Of a stretch of 13,950 bases of DNA, positions 6,088 to 13,950 are shown one piece after another. Positions within the stretch are counted from its first letter, which is position 1, and every line of letters starts with the position of its first letter. The notes beneath the pieces were generated by a model. The model searched no databases and was not told where the DNA came from. It saw only the letters and a program-made list of their open reading frames with translations. The translations under genes were made by a program, and so were the position numbers. Source of the stretch: Pirellulales bacterium (GTDB taxonomy: Bacteria; Planctomycetota; Planctomycetia; Pirellulales; Thermoguttaceae). The stretch is from the NCBI GenBank assembly GCA_030607895.1, contig JAUWJC010000038.1, positions 1 to 13,950 on the forward strand, written 5' to 3'.

Positions 6088-9000
6088 ATGAAACGGTTTA
6101 GCGCAGTTGCTTCTCTGTCGGCCCTGGTCTCGATGCTCGTCGCTACGGTCGGCCTTGCCGCCGGCGATGGCACCGCCTACGTAAAACGGACCGACGAGGG
6201 TCTGGTCTTGGGAAACGAGTTCATCGAGCTCGGGTTCGACAAGGCCGAAGGCGGGCTGACGCTCAGCCGCCTGGTCAACAAGCTCTCCGGCCGGACACTT
6301 CTCATCCAATCGGACGACTTCTCGCTGGGTATCGAGGGGCGTCAGCCGCTGCGGGCTGCCGACTTTGCGTTCAAGGAGGCACGGGACGATCCGATCCCGG
6401 GAGGACGGCGGCTGGTGCTCCGCTTTGAGAACCCGGCCCCGGGAGTGCAGCTCGACGTGATCTACGAGTTGGGCCACACCGAGTTCTTCCTCCGCCGCCG
6501 GCTGGAAGTCTCCGCCGGAAATCCCCTGCCGTTGCGACAGGTCGACGTCTGGCGGGTGAAGCTCCAAGGCGATTGTTCGCACCAGGGCTTCGGGAAGCCG
6601 GTCTTCCTGGAGGACACGTTCTGGGGTCTGGAGTTTCCCGGCGGGCACAACCGGCTGTTGGCAGGCGCCGTCGTGCTCAGCCAGTTTCCCGGCCGAATGG
6701 TCGACCGCTTCGTCAGCAAGACCGCGGTCCTGGGAGTCGCCCGGCCGGGGCACGTGGCCCGACGTTTCCGCCAGTACGTGGAAACGTTTCAGGTAACGCC
6801 GAAGGACCGAGCGCTGTTTGTAGACTACAACTCCTATTGGACCGTCGACCCGCCCAATGAAAAACAGCTATTGGAACTGATCGCCCTGTTTAAGCGGAAG
6901 CTCTTCGACCCTTACGGCGAGTCCTTCGACACTTTCACCCTCGACAACCGCTGGGACAACAAGCAGAGCTTATGGGAGATCCACACCGGCCGGTTCCCCC
7001 GGGGCTTTGCGCCGCTGGTCGAATCGCTCAAGTCGATGAACGCCGAGCTGGGGCTTTGGCTGTCGCCCTCGTCGGGCTACGGCACGGCAAAGTGGGGTGC
7101 CACGGCCGGGTACGAGGTCATCAGCAACAAAAACAGCAACAAGCGGCGCTACATGTTCCTTTGTCAGTCCGGCCCCAAGTATCGCCGCGACATCGTGAAG
7201 GTCGTAACCGGGCTGACGAGGAAGTACAACACGGCCTGCTGGAAGCTCGACGGCTATGTCGCAAGCTGCGACGCCGAGGGCCACGGGCATCTGCCCGGCG
7301 AGTTTGGCAAAGAGGCCAACATCGACGCCTTCATCGAGTTGCTCACTGCGGTGCGTCGTGTCCGCCCGGACGTCTATCTGAGCCCCACCTCCGGCATGTG
7401 GCACAGCCCGTGGTGGCTGAAGTATGCCGACTCGCTGGGGGGCGTGGTCCAAAAAGACTACCCACTCATCGTCGTGCCCGCACCCATCGTCCGCGACAGC
7501 GCCACCACCACCCGCGACGCCGTCTTCCGCCAGCGATGCCACCAGAACCCCGGCTACCCCCCGGCGGCCTTCACGATAATGAACATCATCGTGATCACTC
7601 CCGAGAAGTGGGAGGACAACGCCATGATCGTGCTGGGCCGCGGCTGCCGGCTGCTGACGCTCTACATCAACCCCAAGAACTTCCAAAAGGAAGATCGCGA
7701 TTGGGCGTTTCTGGCGTCTATTCTGAAGTGGGTGCGACACAACGCCCAGACCCTTCAGAACACCGAGCTGATACTGGGCGACCCGTTCCAGCGCGAGGCC
7801 TACGGCTATGCACACTTCCGCGGCCCGCGAGGCATCTTCGTGCTGCGCAATCCCTTCATCGAACCGCAAACGGCAAAGCTTTCGCTGGACGAGTCGATGG
7901 GCTGGTCTCGTGCGGACGCCCAAGGCACACACGGTGCCGACGGCACTTTCGTGGCCCGCGTCGTCTACCCCCGACACCAGGTGCTCCGCCCCGTGCTGCG
8001 ATACGGCGACTCGTTGGAGTTGAGACTCCAGGCGTACGAAACGGTCGTCCTGCACATCGAGCCTGCCGACGACCAAGGGCCGCGGTTGCTCGGTGCCCGG
8101 TGCGAGGAAACGCAGCGGACGGGCAGCCGGGCAGTCTACGCGGTGTATGGTCGGGCCGGTCAGAGATTGACTGTGCCGATTGTCGGGGTGGCTCGTCCTA
8201 TCAAGGCCCTGTTCGACGGCCAGCCGGTAGCGCTCGCCCTCGGTCGGAAGGAGGTGGAACTACCGCTGGTGTTCGCCGGCCGGGAGCAAAGCTGCGCGGT
8301 CGAGGGCGGGCGGCTGGTGGCGGAGACGTCTCAGACGACGTGGCGGCTGGTGGGAAGTTGCTCGCTGACGGTGCCGCCGGAAAGCCGGGCGGCCGTCCAT
8401 CTGCTCTGCGATCCCCGGGTTGCCTCCGCAGGTCCGTTTCAAGCCGGCTCGTGGGGCAGGCTCGAGTGCACGGCACAGGTTAACGGCAAGCCGGTCGAGG
8501 TCCGCGCCGTGCGAACGCCAGGCCGCCGCATGCAAACCCACGCCCCACATCCCTGGACGTGGTTCGAGTTCGACGTGCCCCCGGGCCGAAGCGAGGTGTC
8601 CGTGGCGATCACCCCCGGCAGCGACGGCCAGCAGTTTTTCCAGGGCGAGGTCGGCTGGTGGCTCTGGGCCGAGCACCCCTTGAAAAAGGGCACCCTGACG
8701 CTCGAGTTTGAAGAGCCGCTGCCTCCTGCCTGCCCGGAGCCGACGCCGCTGCCGGTGGGCATGGAGTACCAGCGGCAGGTTTGCACGATCGGGTCGCCAA
8801 AACCCTTCCGGGCAGGGGCAGGCAGCCGCTGGCCGAAGCTCGATCAGCCCACCCTCTATCTCGACGAGGCCGCTCCCGACGAGGTCGCCCAGAGGCGCGG
8901 CACGCTGGCCAGGAACAAGAGCTGCTGGGGGGAGGAGATGATCATTGCAGGCCGGAAGTTCGCCCGCGGCCTGGGCGCCCACGCCAACGGTCGCATCGTC

Positions 9001-9264
9001 TATGACCTGACCGGCGGGAAGTTCCGGAAATTCCGTTGCCTGGTCGGACGCGACGAGCACGCCGCCGGTGCTCGCGTGGCGTTCCAGGTTTGGGTGGACA
9101 AGAAGAAGGTGTTCGACAGCGGCCCGATGTACAAGACCACCCCGGCAAAACAGGTCGAGGTGGACGTCAAGGGCGCGAGCGTCCTCGAACTCCGTACCCT
9201 CGACGGCGGCGACGGGAAAAGCGGCGACCACGGCAACTGGTGCGACGCGCAACTGGTGCGGTGA
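6088..9264 (+). CDS. Secreted GH36/melibiase-like glycosidase with C-terminal NPCBM domain
   Basis: A 1058-residue protein with a Sec signal peptide (MKRFSAVASLSALVSMLVAT, cleavage about residue 25). An N-terminal beta-sandwich (about 27-230) leads into a TIM barrel (about 240-480) of the clan-D alpha-galactosidase type: DTFTLDNRWD, then FPRGFAPLVESL and LGLWLSPSSG, which is the GH36 substrate-loop pattern. Asp388 in ACWKLDGY sits where GH36 has its nucleophile; Asp448 in WLKYADSLGG is a candidate acid/base. Beta-rich domains follow, and residues 936-1058 (LGAHANGRIVYDL, AFQVWVDKKKVFDSG, GNWCDAQLVR) form an NPCBM carbohydrate-binding module. It probably cleaves alpha-galactosides or related alpha-linked sugars; the substrate is open. 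An upstream in-frame GTG at 6058 lies in a dispersed 14-mer repeat and would spoil the signal peptide, so ATG 6088, with GGGAG 10 nt upstream, is preferred. Confidence 0.8.
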   Translation: MKRFSAVASLSALVSMLVATVGLAAGDGTAYVKRTDEGLVLGNEFIELGFDKAEGGLTLSRLVNKLSGRTLLIQSDDFSLGIEGRQPLRAADFAFKEARDDPIPGGRRLVLRFENPAPGVQLDVIYELGHTEFFLRRRLEVSAGNPLPLRQVDVWRVKLQGDCSHQGFGKPVFLEDTFWGLEFPGGHNRLLAGAVVLSQFPGRMVDRFVSKTAVLGVARPGHVARRFRQYVETFQVTPKDRALFVDYNSYWTVDPPNEKQLLELIALFKRKLFDPYGESFDTFTLDNRWDNKQSLWEIHTGRFPRGFAPLVESLKSMNAELGLWLSPSSGYGTAKWGATAGYEVISNKNSNKRRYMFLCQSGPKYRRDIVKVVTGLTRKYNTACWKLDGYVASCDAEGHGHLPGEFGKEANIDAFIELLTAVRRVRPDVYLSPTSGMWHSPWWLKYADSLGGVVQKDYPLIVVPAPIVRDSATTTRDAVFRQRCHQNPGYPPAAFTIMNIIVITPEKWEDNAMIVLGRGCRLLTLYINPKNFQKEDRDWAFLASILKWVRHNAQTLQNTELILGDPFQREAYGYAHFRGPRGIFVLRNPFIEPQTAKLSLDESMGWSRADAQGTHGADGTFVARVVYPRHQVLRPVLRYGDSLELRLQAYETVVLHIEPADDQGPRLLGARCEETQRTGSRAVYAVYGRAGQRLTVPIVGVARPIKALFDGQPVALALGRKEVELPLVFAGREQSCAVEGGRLVAETSQTTWRLVGSCSLTVPPESRAAVHLLCDPRVASAGPFQAGSWGRLECTAQVNGKPVEVRAVRTPGRRMQTHAPHPWTWFEFDVPPGRSEVSVAITPGSDGQQFFQGEVGWWLWAEHPLKKGTLTLEFEEPLPPACPEPTPLPVGMEYQRQVCTIGSPKPFRAGAGSRWPKLDQPTLYLDEAAPDEVAQRRGTLARNKSCWGEEMIIAGRKFARGLGAHANGRIVYDLTGGKFRKFRCLVGRDEHAAGARVAFQVWVDKKKVFDSGPMYKTTPAKQVEVDVKGASVLELRTLDGGDGKSGDHGNWCDAQLVR

Positions 9265-9473
9265 ACAGCCGGCCGCTCACTACGGCGGGTGCGGATGAAA
9301 AAGGGTGGCGTGAAGGTGGGCAATATAGAAGAGGGGATATTGAACGCCGGGTTCATACGGAAATGGCCCGGGAAATCCAATATCCCCATCCCAAAGTGTT
9401 GCCCATGAGTACGGGGATTCTGGGGACACGAACCGATATTGGCATACTGGGGAAGATTCAGTAGATTCGCGGC
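9265..9473. repeat. Intergenic repeat remnants between the GH36-like gene and a truncated gene
   Basis: There is no gene here. GGGGATATTG at 9333-9342 is inverted at 9378-9387 (10 bp, perfect). The shorter core recurs as CAATAT at 9321-9326 and as GATATTGG at 9435-9442. ACGGGGATTCTGGGGACACG at 9411-9430 resembles, from memory, a palindromic repeat found near Y1 transposases in planctomycetes. The right edge runs straight into a gene fragment that has lost its N-terminus. Confidence 0.5.
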
Positions 9474-10224
9474 ATGGCCGCGGCCCGGGCGTATCTCGAC
9501 ACGGCCTTGGGCCAGACCATCGGCGACTGGTGCCGGACCATGCCCGGGGCCGAGGCCCACCTGATCGCCTGCCTGGGGACCTTCTCGCAGCCGCCCGAGA
9601 GCCTCGACATCAACCCGGCCACCAATCACAAGGTGTTCCTCGACATGCAGCTCAACTTGCTGGCCAACGACCCACGGTGTCTTGGGCTCTACGGCGTAAT
9701 GACCTACCTGTCGAGCTACACCGACGAAGAGACGGTACGCTGGATGGGCCGGCTGTTTCGCCACTACTGTATCGAGGGCAAGAGCCGCCCGTACTGCGAC
9801 GACCCCTACGTGCTACCCCACCTTCGCAACCCCGATTTCGAGGACGGCACGAGTGGCTGGACCGTCTCGGCGGCCGAGCCGGGCCCTCCAGCCGGGTCGA
9901 CTCTACTCGTTGCGGATGTACTCCGGCGACTGGCAGGATCTTTCTCGCAAGCAGAAGCTGGCCATTTCGATCAAATTGAAAGACGTCGACGTGCTGCGGG
10001 AAAGGTCGTTCCAGCACGTTTTTGCCAACTGTTATAGCCACCATCACGGCCCGTTTGATACAAAGCACCGTGCCTGGATGAACTATCACTGGATTCTGTT
10101 TCGGGCGAGCAGTAAGCAAGCTACCCTGACGATTTCCGACTGGCTGGACCAGGCCAAACCTGGCGGTCCGGCCGGGCAGGAATTGATGATGAACTTCGTC
10201 CAAATCCAACCGTACCACGAATGA
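9474..10224 (+). pseudogene. Decayed secreted-protein gene, copy A (barrel end plus CBM4/9-like domain)
   Basis: Two frames carry parts of one protein. The first, from 9474, reads protein-like sequence from AYLDTALGQTIGDWCRTMPG to PHLRNPDFEDGTSGWTV; the part around ANDPRCLGLYGVMTYLSSY looks like the end of a TIM barrel, and NPDFEDGTSGWTV is the usual opening of a CBM4/9-type beta-sandwich. Near 9880-9900 sense passes to the +1 frame (LQPGRLYSLRMYSGDWQDL to MMNFVQIQPYHE, stop at 10222-10224). The jump from the opening strand to LQPGRLYSLRM skips roughly 40-50 residues expected in such a domain, so an out-of-frame deletion is more likely than a single-base shift. The 5' end is also missing: a stop lies at 9462 and repeat DNA precedes it. 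Its stop overlaps an ATG at 10221 (ATGA). I do not recognise a named family; a glycosidase-like surface protein is inferred. Confidence 0.7.
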
Positions 10225-10241
10225 AGGTTGACATTCTGCCA

Positions 10242-13200
10242 ATGAAGTCCGTCTTGGTTGCAACTCTCAGCATGGTAGCAAGCAGCATCGCTTGGGGGGC
10301 ACTCTTCCAGGACAAGTCCCGGAAATCCGCCGAAAGCGAAATCTGCTGGTGGCACAGCCAACTTTCCAGAAGCGAGGCCGGCGCGCTGGTAACTGTTCCG
10401 GGAAACGCGGTGGGGGAACTGGCACTCCAGGTGGACCCGGGCCAGACGCCGCATGAATTCTACCCGGCGTCCGTGCCCTTGGACCTGCGCGTGCTGGAAG
10501 CGGCGTGGGGCTGCCCGGTCGATCCGTACACGGTGCAGGTGTTTGAGATCGACGGTGAGGGCAAGCCGGTCCCGCGCCGCCCGGACAAGAAGGGTCTGGA
10601 GAGGTTTCTTTGTCCCAGCCGTTTCGATCGAACCACGCCCCGCAGGGGCCGGCTCATCTGGACCATGCGGGATCGCAACCACACGCGGTATGTGGCCCGG
10701 TTTCTCCCCGCCCCTAATCTGCCGCCGGACAAAGGGATGTGTACGCTGGGCGATGGCGACTGGTTCTACTTCGACGAGGTTGTCGAGGGACACGTTCCGG
10801 GGCCGATCTGGTCGGGGGCCTTCCTCGACTGGGACAACGACGGCAAACAGGACCTGATCGCCGGACGGTGGACCGATTTCTGCCATTTCTGGAAAAATAT
10901 CGGCGATCGGGGCAACCCCCGGTTCTCGGAGCGGGAGCACTGGCTGGTAAGAGATACGGCTGGAAGGCCGATCGACGCATTCCCAACGCATCACGGGCTG
11001 GCCATGTCGATGATCAAACCGGTGGACTACGACGGCGACGGGCGGGTGGATCTGTTCATGGACCGGTATTATTGCGGACGTCTCAGATTCCACCGGAACC
11101 TGGGCCCGGAGGGCTTCCCCATCGTGGATACGGCAAAATGCCCTCTGAACATTGCGGGCGGGCCTATTGCCAACAAGGTGGCTTTCGGTGATCTCGACGG
11201 CGACGCAGCGGCCGACGCACTAATGCTGCAAGTTTCCAAGAGCGGCGACAGCGACCACGTGTCGTGCCACTTTGGCCGCGGCTTCACCGGCGACGGGACG
11301 CCCCGCTTCAGCGAGGGCACCATGATCGAGCTTGAAATGCCCAAATCGGCAGCTAAGAATTACGACGCTACCCGTACCGAACTCAGCCTGGCCGATACGG
11401 ACGGCGACGGCGATCTCGACCTCTACGCCTGCGTGCCGCCTCGCCTCTGGCACTACGAAAACACGGGCACGCCCAAGCGGTTTGCTTTTGCGGAGGGCAA
11501 GCAGGTAGAGCGGGACGGGAAGCCGCTCGACATCGGATTTCGCAGTCCCTCGGTGACGTGGTCCGATTACGACGGCGACGGCGATCTGGACATGGCTATG
11601 TCGAAGGGCCTTGTCGTGTATATCAACGAGGGCGACGCCCGGACGATGAAGCTTGGCAAGAGAGTCTGGCCCGTCTCAAAACGCCAGAAGGCCTTGCCGC
11701 GGTCCAATCTCAGGTCCTTCGAGATGCTCGACTGGGACCGCGACGGCGACCTCGATTACGTGCTGATGTCCTACTACGCTCCGGATCTGATCGTCACCGA
11801 GTGGGAGGACGGGCTGTTCCGCCGCACGCATACCGTGGAGGTCGACCCCAACAAGGCTGACTGGTACGGCTGTTGTGCGCCCGGCGAATACTACGCGCTT
11901 TACAGTCTTATCAGGCTGGCCGACTGGGACAACGACGGCGACCTCGATCTGTTTTTTGCCTCCGAGCATTCCTGGCGTTTTGGCTACATCCACTATTACA
12001 AGAACCTGGGCGGCGGCAAGTTCGCCTCCGAGGTTGAATTGCGCCCCATGGCAAGTTGCGATCACGTCCGTTTCGTAGAGGGCAAGCGCGGGCAGGGGGC
12101 GGTGGTTGACGCCAAGACGTTCCTCGACTACTTGTCGTATCGCACCGAGGGTGCTCTTGACCCTCGCGGCGGTGTGATTCGCTTTTGGTTCAAGCCCAAC
12201 TGGGATGCGGGCGATCGCCGCGAGCATTACTTTTTCTATACCGAGCCTAGTCCGGCGACCTACGGGATATCCGCTGGCGACCTGGCCCGATACTACGAGG
12301 GGCTGAAGCCGGAACTGAAGCTGCGCCAGCCCTTCGCTCTGCTGAAAACGGCCGATGGAAAACTCCGATTTCAGATGGGAGAACCGTTTGTAGAGACGGG
12401 GCCGTTGAATTGGAAACGGGGCGAGTGGCACCTGATCGAGGCGACCTGGGGAGCCGGTGGTGCCCGGCTAGTGGTCGACGAGAAACAACTGGCCCAGAAA
12501 ATGGAGCCGGTGATCAAGGTCCCCTGCGGAAAACGTATCCACATCGGTTCGCGGGCCTGGAGGGGTATGCAGTTCGAACGCGAGTACGAAAACCGGCGGA
12601 GAAAGTATCCGCCCGACTGGTCCAACCCGGCCGACGGTGTCTTCGATGATTTCGAGATCCTCGGCGCGGAAGGCCGGACGCTGCTGACGTTATCCTTCGA
12701 CGGGCATGCCGACACCGCACAAGGACTGAGCGGCGCACGCATGAAAATCGGCTACCGCTGCACGCCCGATTTCGCCGACATGAACAACGACGGGCTGCTC
12801 GACATGGTGACCATGATCAGCGACGGTCGACGCGGACCCAGCGCCGCACCCGGATATGAATCATGGGGTCTGGGTAACCTTTATCTCTTCCCGAACGTGG
12901 GAACGAAAACGAAGCCTCGCCTGGGCAAGGGGATTCTGCTTCGGCATCTGGATGGTACGCCTTTTCGCTGCTATATTCGCACACAGGTCACGCTCGTGGA
13001 CTGGGACCGCGATGGGATTAAGGACGCTATCCTTTCCACGCAAAATTGTCCCAACATGGGATTGAACCGCGCCGTCGATTTCTTCCGCAACGCCGGAACC
13101 GCCGAAAAACCGGTCTTCGAACCGCGAAAACCGATGACCCGGCTAAACGACATGCTCAACTGCCACCACGAAGTCAAGCTCGAGGCGGTCGATCTGACGG

Positions 13201-13331
13201 GCAATGGCGTGGAAGACCTGGTGACCTCGACCGATCCGGGAACCTGCGTCTTCTACCGCTCCTTTCTGGAGGAAAAACCGGTCGCGGTTCGGATCATGGG
13301 TATCAAGCGGGGTAGCGTCAAGGGAGAGTAG
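10242..13331 (+). CDS. Secreted VCBS/FG-GAP repeat protein with inserted LamG-like domain
   Basis: A 1029-residue exported protein with signal peptide MKSVLVATLSMVASSIAWG. After a beta-rich N-terminal domain (about 30-170) come seven calcium-binding loops of the DxDxDGxxD type: DWDNDGKQD 196-204, DYDGDGRVD 262-270, DLDGDAAAD 317-325 (degenerate), DTDGDGDLD 385-393, DYDGDGDLD 442-450, DWDRDGDLD 497-505 and DWDNDGDLD 561-569. A LamG/concanavalin-like domain follows at about 617-811 (GVIRFWFKPNWD, GEWHLIEATWGAGGARLVVD, KRIHIGSRAWRG). Three more loops come after it: DMNNDGLLD 846-854, DWDRDGIKD 920-928, DLTGNGVED 984-992. It is probably a calcium-stabilised beta-propeller that binds glycans or other surface ligands; no catalytic motif is visible. 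ATG 10242 gives the cleaner signal peptide; ATG 10221, which overlaps the stop of copy A, is the alternative and would hint at translational coupling. Confidence 0.85.
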   Translation: MKSVLVATLSMVASSIAWGALFQDKSRKSAESEICWWHSQLSRSEAGALVTVPGNAVGELALQVDPGQTPHEFYPASVPLDLRVLEAAWGCPVDPYTVQVFEIDGEGKPVPRRPDKKGLERFLCPSRFDRTTPRRGRLIWTMRDRNHTRYVARFLPAPNLPPDKGMCTLGDGDWFYFDEVVEGHVPGPIWSGAFLDWDNDGKQDLIAGRWTDFCHFWKNIGDRGNPRFSEREHWLVRDTAGRPIDAFPTHHGLAMSMIKPVDYDGDGRVDLFMDRYYCGRLRFHRNLGPEGFPIVDTAKCPLNIAGGPIANKVAFGDLDGDAAADALMLQVSKSGDSDHVSCHFGRGFTGDGTPRFSEGTMIELEMPKSAAKNYDATRTELSLADTDGDGDLDLYACVPPRLWHYENTGTPKRFAFAEGKQVERDGKPLDIGFRSPSVTWSDYDGDGDLDMAMSKGLVVYINEGDARTMKLGKRVWPVSKRQKALPRSNLRSFEMLDWDRDGDLDYVLMSYYAPDLIVTEWEDGLFRRTHTVEVDPNKADWYGCCAPGEYYALYSLIRLADWDNDGDLDLFFASEHSWRFGYIHYYKNLGGGKFASEVELRPMASCDHVRFVEGKRGQGAVVDAKTFLDYLSYRTEGALDPRGGVIRFWFKPNWDAGDRREHYFFYTEPSPATYGISAGDLARYYEGLKPELKLRQPFALLKTADGKLRFQMGEPFVETGPLNWKRGEWHLIEATWGAGGARLVVDEKQLAQKMEPVIKVPCGKRIHIGSRAWRGMQFEREYENRRRKYPPDWSNPADGVFDDFEILGAEGRTLLTLSFDGHADTAQGLSGARMKIGYRCTPDFADMNNDGLLDMVTMISDGRRGPSAAPGYESWGLGNLYLFPNVGTKTKPRLGKGILLRHLDGTPFRCYIRTQVTLVDWDRDGIKDAILSTQNCPNMGLNRAVDFFRNAGTAEKPVFEPRKPMTRLNDMLNCHHEVKLEAVDLTGNGVEDLVTSTDPGTCVFYRSFLEEKPVAVRIMGIKRGSVKGE

Positions 13332-13333
13332 TC

Positions 13334-13488
13334 ATGTCCGGCAATTCGCTTGGGTATCGTCTCTGCATCGCGCTTCTGCTGATGTCGCTGGCGGCCTCGA
13401 CCGTATTGGTCGCGTGCAGCCGCTCGGGCCATCCGGTGGGCCGGAATTGATGATGAACTTCGTGCAAGTCCAACCGTATCACGAATGA
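13334..13488 (+). pseudogene. Decayed lipoprotein gene, copy B (signal peptide joined to the copy-A-type tail)
   Basis: ATG at 13334, 2 bp after the stop of the VCBS gene, opens 38 codons with a clear lipoprotein signal (LCIALLLMSLAASTVLVAC, lipobox VLVAC) and ends at TGA 13448-13450. In a different frame, 13444-13488 encodes ELMMNFVQVQPYHE and a stop, the same tail as copy A at 10180-10224: 42 of 45 nucleotides match. The body between the mature N-terminus and the tail, several hundred codons by comparison with copy A, is gone, and the join is off by one base. Copy A and copy B are therefore remnants of one lipoprotein family, missing different parts. A 38-residue peptide may still be made, but it would have no known role. 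Confidence 0.75.
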
Positions 13489-13531
13489 CCATGACGGAGC
13501 CCGGCATGATTGAACACGTGACAGGGGAAAA

Positions 13532-13590
13532 GCGAGCCGCCGGGTTTATCCCGGCGCTCGACTGGCGCAGGGATGAACCCCGCGGCTCGC
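13532..13590. repeat. 59-nt imperfect hairpin (REP-like)
   Basis: The left arm at 13532-13558 (GCGAGCCGCCGGGTTTATCC to about CGCT) pairs with the right arm up to 13590 over about 27 positions, with one C-C and one G-A mismatch, G-U pairs, and a short loop. The outer 15 positions match 14 of 15. It lies between copy B and the truncated beta-helix gene. The core AGCCGC.GGGTTTATCCC resembles, from memory, palindromic repeats scattered in planctomycete genomes. It could limit read-through from the VCBS gene, but no T-run follows. Confidence 0.6.
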
Positions 13591-13643
13591 CGGTTGCCGA
13601 CAAAACAATGACCGTTGAAGTAACCCTGTTTCTAGTTTCTAGT

Positions 13644-13648
13644 AGGAG
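13644..13648 (+). promoter_or_regulatory. Ribosome binding site AGGAG of the truncated beta-helix gene
   Basis: AGGAG lies 6 nt before ATG 13655. It follows a short duplication, TTTCTAG at 13629-13635 and 13636-13642. The good site supports a real start even though the gene is broken. Confidence 0.7.
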
Positions 13649-13654
13649 TGAATC

Positions 13655-13834
13655 ATGAACATTGCGAGAACGCTGGTCCTGGGATCGTTGTTGCTGGTGG
13701 CGATTGTGTGTGTTTTTCCTTGGGCCATGCTGGCCGAACCAGCCGTGAAGGAAGGCGAGAAGCCGGCGGCGGTTATCGATGCATCGAAATACCCCAGCCT
13801 TCAAGCGGCCTTCGACGCCGTGCCATTGACCTAA
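13655..13834 (+). pseudogene. N-terminal fragment of a secreted pectate-lyase / GH28-like beta-helix gene
   Basis: 59 codons: a signal peptide (MNIARTLVLGSLLLVAIVCV, cleavage after MLA at about residue 27), a short charged linker, and VIDASKYPSLQAAFDAVP. That last block is the standard N-terminal motif of right-handed beta-helix proteins (pectate lyases, GH28 polygalacturonase-like enzymes), usually followed by a P-x-G-G-x-V stretch. Here the match stops at AVP and two codons later a TAA appears at 13832-13834. The gene was probably full length and has been cut by an insertion or deletion near 13826. It would fit the surrounding polysaccharide-related genes. Confidence 0.7.
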
Positions 13835-13950
13835 CATTTTTGCGATTCGGCGCCGGTGTGGCGTGGCCGCGTTAGGGAGTTACTTAACACCATACTCGAC
13901 GCTATCCAAAGATGAATTGTAATCGTTTGCGGCCGAGCCATGGTATTGCG
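13835..13950. other. Foreign-looking sequence after the truncated gene, to the window end
   Basis: Nothing here continues the beta-helix protein in any plus-strand frame. On the minus strand an open frame enters from the window edge and ends at TAA 13882-13880, reading SSLDSVEYGVK at its C-terminus; it may be the end of a gene or transposase to the right. The TTAGGGAGTTACTTAAC stretch at 13872-13888 could be part of a mobile-element end, but no second copy is in the window. Confidence 0.3.

Noticed and set aside
6970..9252. Long minus-strand open frames (about 368 and 330 codons) opposite the GH36-like gene
   Set aside because: They lie antisense to a gene with a signal peptide, glycosidase motifs and an NPCBM domain; no motif or ribosome binding site supports them.
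11676..12431. Minus-strand open frame of 251 codons opposite the VCBS gene
   Set aside because: It is antisense to repeated DxDxDG coding sequence and has no domain features.
13491..13658. Plus-strand open frame of 55 codons overlapping the beta-helix start
   Set aside because: It is built largely from the hairpin at 13532-13590 and lacks a ribosome binding site and any protein-like composition.

Overview
The window most likely comes from a planctomycete (Planctomycetota, Pirellulales-like), or a metagenomic contig of that group. The grounds are GC-rich coding DNA, a high share of exported sugar-related proteins, Tat-exported TIM-barrel isomerase and flavodoxin-fold proteins, a NIPSNAP protein, a giant VCBS/LamG secreted protein, an ISKra4-type transposase remnant and a dense load of dispersed palindromes. 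The lineage is an inference; there is no rRNA or marker gene here.

Layout. Positions 1-1111 are decayed mobile DNA: a palindromic repeat, the remains of an ISKra4-like transposase, and a 313-bp element bounded by perfect 25-bp inverted repeats that starts where the transposase stops. Positions 1250-4967 hold four minus-strand genes, read right to left: a NIPSNAP protein, a secreted alpha/beta-hydrolase (acetyl-xylan-esterase-like), a Tat-exported FMN-reductase/flavodoxin-like protein and a Tat-exported hydroxypyruvate-isomerase-like TIM barrel. Gaps of about 100, 50 and 265 bp separate them, so part or all could be one transcript. The last gap carries a 77-bp palindromic repeat and a second hairpin.

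Positions 4980-6087 have no convincing intact gene. They contain a nested inverted-repeat structure (5035-5423), traces of a decayed minus-strand secreted-protein gene, and two imperfect 43-bp direct repeats just upstream of the next gene.

Positions 6088-13834 are a plus-strand set of exported, carbohydrate-related genes: a 1058-residue GH36/melibiase-like protein with a C-terminal NPCBM domain, a decayed gene (copy A), a 1029-residue protein with ten VCBS/FG-GAP calcium loops and an inserted LamG-like domain, a second decayed gene with the same C-terminal tail as copy A (copy B), a long hairpin, and the first 59 codons of a pectate-lyase-like beta-helix gene. The last 116 bp are unrelated sequence.

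The intact genes fit uptake and breakdown of a complex, probably acetylated, polysaccharide at the cell surface, with sugar isomerisation or oxidation in the periplasm. That link is inferred from families and context. The strongest oddities are the nested inverted repeat at 5035-5423, the 313-bp inverted-repeat element, and the two differently decayed copies of one family on either side of the VCBS gene.
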